This document shows positions 9,018 through 15,000 of a DNA stretch of 15,000 bases, piece after piece (position 1 is the first letter of the stretch; every line of letters starts with the position of its first letter). The position numbers and the translations under genes were made by a program. Origin of the DNA: Cristatella mucedo (taxonomy: Eukaryota; Bryozoa; Phylactolaemata; Cristatellidae); the NCBI GenBank assembly GCA_009760855.2, contig WPIO01000004.1, forward strand, positions 1,237,501 to 1,252,500, read 5' to 3'. The notes beneath the pieces were generated by a model, which saw only the letters and a program-made list of their open reading frames with translations, ran no database searches and had not been told where the DNA came from.

Positions 9018-11322
9018 TGTTTGTGATGCAGGCCTTCTTGATCTGCATTCAGACTCGACCGGCAGCATCGATACCCTCACTGATGCGATGAACATGACAC
9101 ACAGAAGTGCTCTTGATAAGCATGCTCCCGTTCGCTCTATCCGTGTTCAAAGTCGTCGAGATTGCTTTCAATTTACAAAAAAACTCCTTAAGATGCGCCG
9201 TGTTAAGCACAGGCTGGAACGTCGTTTCAAGAAATCGGGGTCTGAGGCAGACCTAGTCAATTTTAAAGACTTTCTTCGAGTTTACACCCGAAAGCTTAAA
9301 AAAGCCAGGGCTTCTTTTTTTCACTAGAAAACTGAATTCCTGCCAGTCGGACACTAAACAGATTTGTAAGACAGTAAACCATTTACTGGCCAATGCTGTC
9401 AGGTCTGACTCCCCAGATATTAAGGGCTCAGCCGAAAAGTTTTCAGCCTTCTTTACTGAAAAAATTGTGCACATTCGTGCCTCCATTAAGCCCCCTCCGA
9501 TCAAAGCAATCGCCGTTCCTCAACCTGTGACCTTTCTTAAAAGGTTCTCCGAAGTTTCTGCCTGTGATGTGGCTGCCTTAATAAGGTCTAGCAAAAAGAG
9601 CTCGTCTCCTGAACACCCTATACCTTCATCTCTGTGGTCTTCACTTGCTGACCAACTTAGCCCTGCCATAACCAAGATTTTTAATGCTTCTTTGGGCAAA
9701 GGGGTCGTCCCCAAGTCCTTCAAATCGGCAATCGTTAGGCCTATTCTTAAAAAGCCTGGGTTAGACACAGAGGTCCTAGCAAACTATCGTCCAGTTTCCC
9801 TTCTCCCGTTCTTATCAAAGATTCTTGAAAAAATTGTTGCTAAGCAGCTAGTTGAACATATTGAAAATAACGGAATGTCAGAAACATTTCAATCAGGTTT
9901 CAAGAGGTAGCACTCTACTGAAACAGCTCTCTTCCGTGTTAACAATGACATTCTACGTGGCAACGACGACGGCAATGTCATTCACTGCCTTAGCTCTGCT
10001 AGATCTGTCTGCTGCCTTCGACACCATTGATCACGAAGTTCTGCTTGAACGATTGAGAACAACGATCGGTCTGGCAGACGAAGCACTGGCGTGGTTTAAA
10101 TCATACTTGTCTGATCGTGTTCAATCCGTGTCGTGTGGGGGTCAGGTCTCAGACATGAGAAGGGTCACCTGTGGAGTCCCTCAAGGGTCTGTACTTGGTC
10201 CCTTGCTGTTCTCCATTTATACGCAACCTCTGGGAAAAGTGATTAAGGCTCATGGAATAGGATATCACTTCTATGCTGACGATACTCAGTTGTATTTGTC
10301 ATTTAAACCGTCGGAATCTGCTGCAGCAACTGAGAAACTGAATGCATTGCCTTGCCGATATTCGATCCTGGATGTCGGAAAACTTCCTGAAATTAAATGA
10401 CGATAAAACCAAACTGCTTCTCATAGGATACCCTAAGCGTGTGGCTGGATTAAAAGGCTTTGCTGTTCTAATAGGTGATGCTATTGTGCGACCTTCACCA
10501 CGTGCTCGTAATCTAGGTGTCGTATTCGACAGCTGCCTCAATTTCAAAAGCTAAATTCAGAAGACTGCCTCTACAGCCAGCCATCACATCCGATCCCTAT
10601 CCAAGATTAGAAGCTGTCTTTCACAGTGGCTTGTAAATAATTTAACTAGCTCTTTAGTTCTGTCTCGGCTTGATTATCGTAATTCACTTTTGGCTGGGCT
10701 ACCAAAGAAAGCTATTATGCCACTACAGCGGACTATGAATATGGCTGCAAGGCTGGTCTTCAAGTTCCAGTGGTTTGAGCACGTGTCACCTTTGCTGGAA
10801 GAGCTGGGATGGTTGCCGGTTGAGCAAAGGATACAGAGCAAAGTTCTTACGCTGACCCACAAGGCCCGCCACGGCTTGGCTCCTTCATACCTAGCTGAAC
10901 TGCTGCATCAGTTTCAGCCTATTCGCGCCCTCAGGTCCTGTGTGGACAATAAATTAGCTGTTCCATTCCTCCGCTTAAAGACAGTGGGCGACAGAAGCTT
11001 TAGCTCTGCAGGTCTTAGACTGTGGAACTCGCTTCCACAATTCTTACGCAACAAAAACTACTCTCCTACTGCCGACTATAGCACATCTTTTTCAGCGGTC
11101 CTGAGCTTCTACTTCCATGCTATTCACTACCTCAACTGCTCTCCTGACTCTGCTATGCTTCCCACTTTCTCTTTGTTGCGTGAGACGAAGTCTGTTGGCT
11201 ACCGAATGCGTACCGAAAGCTGCTTAGGCTGTGAGTGCGCTATACAAAACGCTCCTGTGTAACACCCACATGGTCTTGATGACTTTGTGGAGTTACAGAC
11301 GGAGATACATTACATTACATTA
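9018..11322 (+). mobile_element. CR1/L2-like LINE, copy B (5'-truncated)
   Basis: This is a copy of about 2.3 kb, collinear with copy A bases 3252-5555. It begins inside ORF2 just after the endonuclease, at TTTGTGATGCAGGCCTTCTT directly against a TA microsatellite, and ends in ACATT units at 11306-11321 that run into another TA tract. The 3' end GACTTTGTGGAGTTACAGAC is shared with copies A and C. Relative to copy A it is better preserved, but it lacks the endonuclease and 5' end and carries stops and frameshifts, so it cannot move by itself. It sits antisense in a TRPM intron. Confidence 0.92.
9019..11262 (+). pseudogene. LINE ORF2 reverse transcriptase, copy B, broken
   Basis: The ORF2 remnant is spread over several open segments. 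9088-9327 is the linker. 9467-9910 holds the reverse transcriptase fingers with SAIVRPILKKPGLD, NYRPVSLLPFLSKILEKIV and FQSGFKR, ending in TAG at 9908-9910. 9852-10400 changes frame and carries [18 protein letters not shown] (first catalytic Asp), [18 protein letters not shown] and YADD (10272-10283). A frameshift near 10345 leads to 10342-10554 with [17 protein letters not shown] stop at 10552 precedes the C-terminal segment at 10690-11262. The core catalytic residues are still readable, so decay is moderate. Confidence 0.9.
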
Positions 11323-11360
11323 TATATATATATATATATATATATATAATGTAATGTAAT
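11309..11360. repeat. Perfect 52-bp palindrome at the LINE B tail
   Basis: The left arm starts with the LINE tail ATTACATTACATTA (11309-11322) and the right arm ends with its exact reverse complement TAATGTAATGTAAT (11347-11360). The alternating TA run between them is itself self-complementary, so all 52 bases form one perfect inverted repeat with no spacer. It can form a hairpin or cruciform. Confidence 0.95.
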
Positions 11361-11370
11361 ATATATATGT

Positions 11371-11427
<57 letters not shown>

Positions 11428-11481
11428 CATACAATGTATATATGTACATTTAGATATATATATATATATACAATGTATATA

Positions 11482-11530
<49 letters not shown>

Positions 11531-11540
11531 ATATATATCG
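11323..11540. repeat. TA/CA compound microsatellite
   Basis: TA runs are broken by a CA run (11371-11390) and by two copies of ACAATGTATATATGTACAT (about 11432 and 11470). It ends about 100 bp left of the fourth TRPM exon, inside the intron. Minus-strand open frames across it are low-complexity artefacts, apart from the genuine exon residues at their start. Confidence 0.9.
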
Positions 11541-11636
11541 TCCATATATCCTCTCTGCTGCCGGAATTCTCTTAGGCGCTGCACCCAACAATGAGTCGCT
11601 CGTTTGAGCGTCTAGCAGAGCCTGCCTTTGACGAAC

Positions 11637-11760
11637 CAGCTTCCAGTTGGCGACAATGTCGGCCACGCCCGACAGATCTTGCGGGAGGCATGAGCCCAGT
11701 GCTGCCTCGACTTTCGCTGACATCGAGCCAGCGACGGCTATGCTAATCTTTTCCGCCTCC
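11637..11760 (-). CDS. TRPM-like channel, exon after the SLOG domain
   Basis: The exon starts at base 11760 after a strong acceptor, CTGCTCTTCTTGCAG. Its first base completes a Gly codon begun in the previous exon, giving ...VFDG then [20 protein letters not shown], then [20 protein letters not shown]. In TRPM proteins this position is a helical link between the second SLOG half and MHR3. The left end is uncertain. A phase-0 donor CTG|GTTCGT after base 11637 fits the next exon, but the frame continues with VRQRQALL, which also resembles this helix in the family and would then be lost. A later GT after base 11585 is out of phase with the next acceptor. Either an extra small exon, a different acceptor or a defect is possible. 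Confidence 0.68.
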
Positions 11761-11793
11761 CTGCAAGAAGAGCAGCTCCTGTGGCTGGCTAGG

Positions 11794-11808
11794 CAGCAGC
11801 AGCAGCAG
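11794..11808 (+). repeat. (CAG)5 triplet run in an intron
   Basis: Five CAG units (CTG on the gene's strand) lie 34 bp upstream of the exon start at 11760, next to its polypyrimidine tract. The run is short. Confidence 0.85.
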
Positions 11809-11893
11809 CTCGGAGCTACCGGAAGCGCATAGAGGCCGCTGCTGGGCTCTGGGCTCAGCTTGCTCGCTCGTTTGCTTGTCGGCGGCGCCCTAC

Positions 11894-12059
11894 CCGTCGA
11901 AAACTGCAGCGAGGTGGCAAGCGTTCGCCACTACGTCGGCCGCTCCACCGCTGCCCTGCACGGCGATGAGGGGAGTGCCGCTGAGCAGGCTATCAGCGGC
12001 CGCCTTGAGAGATCCGTGGCCGCCCGAGATCAGCAGCTGAACGACCGGGACGCTGATCT
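11894..12059 (-). CDS. TRPM-like channel, second half of SLOG/MHR2 domain
   Basis: The exon is 166 bp: 2 bases completing a Glu codon, 54 codons, then 2 bases. The acceptor is GTCGCTCTCAG|AG at 12060/12059 and the donor is GACGG|GTAGGG at 11894/11893. The peptide reads [21 protein letters not shown], then [20 protein letters not shown], then DVVANACHL. This is the diagnostic TRPM block: a hydrophobic strand ending in a Gly-Gly turn, a helix, then G-x-P-x-x-x-V-x-GSGR-AAD-x-x-A. One departure is GSGG where the family nearly always has GSGR. Without the splice at GGGTAGGG the frame would stop at once at TAG, which supports the donor. Confidence 0.88.
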
Positions 12060-12086
12060 CTGAGAGCGACGAGAGCGACGGAGTGT

Positions 12087-12110
12087 CGGCGGCGGCGGCG
12101 GCGGCGGCGG
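12087..12110 (+). repeat. (CGG)8 triplet run
   Basis: Eight exact CGG units (CCG on the gene's strand) lie in the short intron upstream of the 11894-12059 exon, about 27 bp before its acceptor. They lengthen the pyrimidine-containing tract ahead of the splice site. Confidence 0.9.
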
Positions 12111-12353
12111 CAGCCGTGAGGGTGCGATGGGGGGCAGGGATGGGGACGGCAGTTTCACCGGTCCTACGTCACTTAAAGCCCGGTCGCTCACCACCGTGCT
12201 CTCGGGGTGGGGCGCAGGCGCGACGGCTTCTTTGTAAACGACAAATCCGGTCAGCGACGACTAGCGATGGCTCGAGGCATGGCCATGCTGTGCTCACGTG
12301 GGCTGGCACGACTTCGGAGGCAGCAGCGCACAACCTTGGCGAAGGCGGCTCAC

Positions 12354-12564
12354 CTTGCTCTCTGGAGATGCCCGTCTTGGCGCTGCGCCCTATGTACGTC
12401 TCGAAGGACGCCCTCCACGAGGCCGCACTCTCGAATTCGGATACGTTGGTGCCATCGTCGACGAAAACGAAGTGAGTGTGGTTGCTGTCCAGCGGAGTGC
12501 TGCCAGGGTCGCAGGGCATTTCCGCAGCGTCGTAGTGAGCCGGAAAGAGCCCGCGAAAAGAGCC
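12354..12564 (-). CDS. TRPM-like channel, SLOG/MHR1-2 domain with VDDGT motif
   Basis: The exon is 211 bp (70 codons plus 1 base). The acceptor is CTTATCTCTACAG|GGC at 12565/12564 and the donor is CAAG|GTGAGC at 12354/12353. The peptide starts GSFRGLFPAHYDAAEMPCDP, then GSTPLDSNHTHFVFVDDGTN, and ends RSAKTGISREQ. PLDSNHTHF followed by VDDGT is the clearest TRPM signature in the window, and the GSF...PAHY segment before it matches the family's turn after the W-G-x-V strand. Downstream of VDDGT the family normally has G-x-E-x-x-x-R-x-x-LE; here it is SEFESAASWRASFETYI, so the fold is kept but the sequence has drifted. Three plus-strand frames across this exon are shadows. Confidence 0.9.
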
Positions 12565-12888
12565 CTGTAGAGATAAGGCACTTACAGGGAAGGTCTGGCG
12601 CTGAAGTAGGCTGACGGGGCTTTCCATACTTCGCTGCTCCGTCCGATAGCTCTCTCTCGCCCTGTTCCTCAATCCCTTTACCACTTCTATACGCGCGATC
12701 TCTCTCTCTCCCTCCCTTTCATTGTCTCTCTCGCTTTCTCGCGCTCACTTTCTCATTCTCTCTCTATCTTTCGCTCTATAACACTCTCATTCTCTCTCGC
12801 TCTCTTTTATTATCTCGCTCTCTCTCTCTTTCTATCCATTCTTTCTCTAACTCTTGATCCCTCTCACTCTCTCTCATTCTCTGGCACA

Positions 12889-12891
<3 letters not shown>

Positions 12892-12956
<65 letters not shown>
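12892..12956 (+). repeat. (TC)n microsatellite
   Basis: This is a pure TC dinucleotide run of about 65 bp within a longer pyrimidine-rich block (about 12690-13060). On the transcribed strand of the TRPM gene it is GA-rich. Confidence 0.95.
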
Positions 12957-12959
<3 letters not shown>

Positions 12960-13055
12960 TTTCTCTCTCTCACCCCCTCTAACTCTCTCTCACTCTCTGG
13001 CTCTCACTCTCACTCTCTCGCTGTATCGTTCTCGCTCTCTCTCTTTCTCATTATC

Positions 13056-13060
<5 letters not shown>

Positions 13061-13112
<52 letters not shown>

Positions 13113-13139
13113 CGCACACACGCACACGCACACACGCAC

Positions 13140-13182
<43 letters not shown>
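13061..13182 (+). repeat. (CA)n microsatellite with CG interruptions
   Basis: About 122 bp of CA repeat follows the CT block directly. The middle third (about 13104-13145) is broken by CG dinucleotides at fairly regular spacing (CACG and CACACG units). The outer parts are pure CA. Confidence 0.95.
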
Positions 13183-13185
<3 letters not shown>

Positions 13186-13249
13186 CCTCTAACCCTGGTA
13201 CCATCTATCTGTCATTGTTCCTAGCATTTCTTTCGTCATCCTGCGATTT

Positions 13250-13345
13250 GCAGTTACAGTGACCTGTCTGTCTGTATTTCTGCAGTTACAGTGATGTGTC
13301 TCTCCGTATATCAGAAGTTGCAGTGATATGTCTGTCTGTCTCGCT
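13250..13345 (+). repeat. Minisatellite of about 32 bp, three units
   Basis: Three imperfect units start near 13250, 13282 and 13313. Each runs from a GCAGTTACAGTGA-like start through a (TGTC)n stretch such as GTCTGTCTGT. The third is shorter and ends in pyrimidine-rich DNA. Confidence 0.75.
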
Positions 13346-13614
13346 TTCTCTCCTTTTCATCTCTGACCGTATTGCAACAGGAAAGTGCGCAAAACTGTCG
13401 AACACGGTTGACCAACAAATTTTTTTTTTCAGTTCCACTTCCGCTGCTCTTCCACACGCCACCAAGGTTGCACTGCCTGGTTGCTCTTTGCACAGAATCA
13501 GCATTCGAGACTTGCACATAGAACGCAGCACGATGTCTTGGCTGCTGCGCTCCAAACAGTCTGGCACTAGTGAGGCTCCGGCCCCGCCGCCGGGGCTCGA
13601 GCGCACAGACCCAC

Positions 13615-13805
13615 CTCTCCGCCGCCGCCGCCATCGAGCAGCGAGCGGCCGTCGACGGAGCCCCAAGAGCAGACGCCGAGCAGGACGAAGCCGTGGCGGT
13701 GGTCCCTGGCGCCAGATGGCGCTGTAGTCATCGAATAGTCGTGAATCGCCTGACCGACGAACTGAGCGACCCCCGAGCGCAGGCCGCTGGTGAACACCCA
13801 GGCTT
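13615..13805 (-). CDS. TRPM-like channel, first recognised SLOG/MHR1 exon
   Basis: The exon is 191 bp: 2 bases completing a Glu codon, then 63 codons. The acceptor is CCGCATCTTTGCAG|AA at 13806/13805 and the donor is GGAGAG|GTGGGT at 13615/13614. The peptide begins EAWVFTSGLRSGVAQFVGQA, then IHDYSMTTAPSGARDH, then GFVLLGVCSWGSVDGRSLLD. It matches the TRPM SLOG core: AW-x-x-TGG-x-x-x-GV-x-x-x-VG-x-A, then a strand ending in G-x-x-x-WG-x-V-x-x-R-x-x-L. TSG replaces the usual TGG. A run of five Gly before the donor is low complexity and unusual. The exon upstream, expected to end one base into a codon, was not found before base 15000. The acceptor choice rests on motif position and sequence quality. 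Confidence 0.85.
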
Positions 13806-14215
13806 CTGCAAAGATGCGGCGGTGGCCGCCACTGGCTTGGAAGCTGCTCGTGCTGGCTGGCCGAGCCGCTTTGGCGGCGACAGAAAAGGTGGGCGGAAGA
13901 GGCGGGGCGGAAGAGGAGCGGCGGAAGTAGCCGGATCGGAATAGGCCGGGGCGAACGCGAGCTGCCAGCGGGTGCAAATCTCGCCTTAAATCCAGAGCCT
14001 GGGCACCGATTTATCAGCAGAGCTTATGGATTCTAGCTCAAATAAAGCCAAGTTGAGGCTCCGATTAACTGGTGCGCTGCTGTCGCGATATCGGCGGACT
14101 CGGATATCACGCGATGTCCGATAATATTCTCTCTTGTACGTGCAGCAAAGCGCACCGCACGAGCGTACCCACGTGTATCCGGTGCTTCGGTTGCTTGCGT
14201 CAAATGTGGGCGCAA

Positions 14216-14226
14216 ATATTTATACC
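14216..14226 (-). promoter_or_regulatory. TATA-like element, left copy
   Basis: This is the second exact copy of GGTATAAATAT on the minus strand, about 387 bp from the first, followed by TTGCGCCCACATTTGACGCA. The sequence after each copy shows weak similarity (a GCCCCA-like word, then a Cys/Ala-rich reading), which may reflect an old duplication. Function is unproven. Confidence 0.2.
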
Positions 14227-14602
14227 TATTGGTCGCATTTGATTGACCGTGCCCAACGCAAGAGCTTTTGATGCAGACCCTTTCCTCGAAATTAGAGTAC
14301 AAGTTAGAGACTAATTATAAATCGCTATACTAAATTTTGTCTGGACGGTAGAGCTAACATTTGCACTTATTTTAAAGCAATATTTCCCACGCAAAAATGA
14401 ATATTCAAACATTCTATCAGCTGTGGGTGAACCACGTGCTACCAGACGGTTCGTCCAGTGCAGACCCTCCTTTAGCATAGGCACCCAATGCGTGGAAGTC
14501 CTGTTCTACTGTGAGCGTTCAGTAGATGAACGCATCTGATAGACGTTCCAGTCTGCCTACTTTTAGCCACGCATCGCTGCACACATTGGGGCCAGCTAAG
14601 AC

Positions 14603-14613
14603 ATATTTATACC
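14603..14613 (-). promoter_or_regulatory. TATA-like element, right copy
   Basis: The minus strand reads GGTATAAATAT, a good match to a TATA box and in the direction of the TRPM gene. The same 11-mer occurs again at 14216-14226. No initiator, transcript start or first exon could be tied to it, so it is a candidate only. Confidence 0.2.
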
Positions 14614-15000
14614 GAGGCCAAGTTGGCTCGTGCACTGTGGCGTCGCGACTGGCTCGACTTGAGCAGCACTCGCGGACTGCCTGACCGATGGGCGCGTCAA
14701 ATCGCTGCACCTCTTCTTCTCCGACCTGCGATACGGATGCGATACAATCCTATGTCAATCCTACTGGCTGCACTGGCATCTCAGAGAGCATCCTCACTGA
14801 GTAGAAACCAGTGCAGTGTCCTTTCGACTTCGAGATTCTGGTCACTCTTTCCTTTTTGGTCCGCCAATTCTCTTGCTCTGCACCATGCCTATGCTGAAAT
14901 ATTTATTCGGCGATACTCCGCATCGTCGCGACCTCAGCGAAACAATCACTCGTCGTTGAACCCGAAGCAACTTGCCCTCTAGTCTCTAATCCGCCGTCAA

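Larger units (their letters stand above)
8501..11636 (-). other. Large TRPM intron holding LINE copy B
   Basis: This stretch separates two exons that are adjacent in the protein, and it contains the GATA and TA microsatellites, LINE copy B (antisense), the palindrome and a second TA/CA block. Section 8640-8860 shows no gene or repeat. Most of the intron's length comes from the retrotransposon and microsatellites. The exact right-hand donor is uncertain (see the 11637-11760 exon). Confidence 0.6.
12565..13614 (-). other. TRPM intron with CT and CA tracts
   Basis: This intron, phase 0, lies between the two SLOG exons. It is mostly microsatellite: mixed CT-rich sequence from about 12690, a pure TC run at 12892-12956, more CT-rich sequence, then CA repeats, a minisatellite and a T-rich patch near 13420. 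On the gene's strand these are GA- and GT-rich. Open frames of Arg-Glu and Cys-Val repeats are artefacts. Confidence 0.7.
13806..15000. other. Upstream intron or 5' flank of the TRPM gene
   Basis: No recognisable TRPM N-terminal exon is present: I looked on the minus strand for the P-x-LLISVTGG strand and the KYVR segment and saw neither. Open frames on both strands (14033-14302, 14519-14710 and 14623-14982) match no family known to me. The stretch is not repetitive and has moderate GC. Two identical TATA-like words on the minus strand are listed separately. It is most simply intron sequence; a first exon or promoter cannot be excluded. Confidence 0.45.

Noticed and set aside
8827-9095. Minus-strand open frames rich in Tyr and Ile
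   Set aside because: They come from reading TA and GATA microsatellites and have no complexity or family match.
12083-12614. Plus-strand frames up to 135 codons
   Set aside because: They run opposite a clear minus-strand TRPM exon and its introns and carry no motif of their own.
12776-13204. Minus-strand frames of Arg-Glu and Cys-Val repeats
   Set aside because: They are translations of the CT and CA microsatellites inside an intron.

Overview
This is a window of animal nuclear DNA. The evidence is short minus-strand exons with GT/GC...AG boundaries and consistent phases, several decayed non-LTR retrotransposons, a hAT-type MITE, a tRNA-headed SINE-like element and long TA, CT and CA microsatellites. 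Nothing looks prokaryotic. The species cannot be read from the sequence. The host gene is a diverged relative of known channels, so an invertebrate seems more likely than a jawed vertebrate, but that is inference.

The host gene runs on the minus strand, from the right side of the window to the left. Six exons (13615-13805, 12354-12564, 11894-12059, about 11637-11760, 8324-8500, 7209-7352) encode the N-terminal cytoplasmic region of a TRPM (melastatin) cation channel: the SLOG-type MHR1/2 domain, then the start of the helical MHR3 region. Four of the five junctions join in phase with signature motifs running across or beside them. The junction between the fourth and fifth exons is unresolved. 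The start of the protein should lie beyond base 15000 and the membrane segments before base 1, so this is an internal piece of a large gene.

The introns are full of mobile DNA. One CR1/L2-like LINE family with an ACATT-repeat 3' tail occurs four times: copy A (about 2179-5557, plus, endonuclease and reverse transcriptase, all broken), copy B (9018-11322, plus, 5'-truncated, broken), copy C (7605-8040, minus, 3' end only) and copy D (6668-6955, minus). Copy D is fused to a tRNA-like head with A and B boxes and so resembles a SINE. At 6324-6511 lies a short non-autonomous hAT element whose ends and interior match SPIN ('Space Invaders'), a family known for horizontal transfer between distant animals.

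Layout from left to right: 1-2178 no recognised gene; 2179-5557 LINE copy A; 5558-6323 AT-rich spacer; 6324-6511 SPIN MITE; 6668-7052 tRNA/LINE chimera; 7209-7352 TRPM exon; 7605-8040 LINE copy C; 8324-8500 TRPM exon; 8863-9017 GATA and TA microsatellites; 9018-11322 LINE copy B, ending in a perfect 52-bp palindrome; 11323-11540 TA/CA microsatellite; 11637-13805 four TRPM exons separated by short introns and long CT/CA tracts; 13806-15000 upstream intron or 5' flank with no recognised coding sequence.
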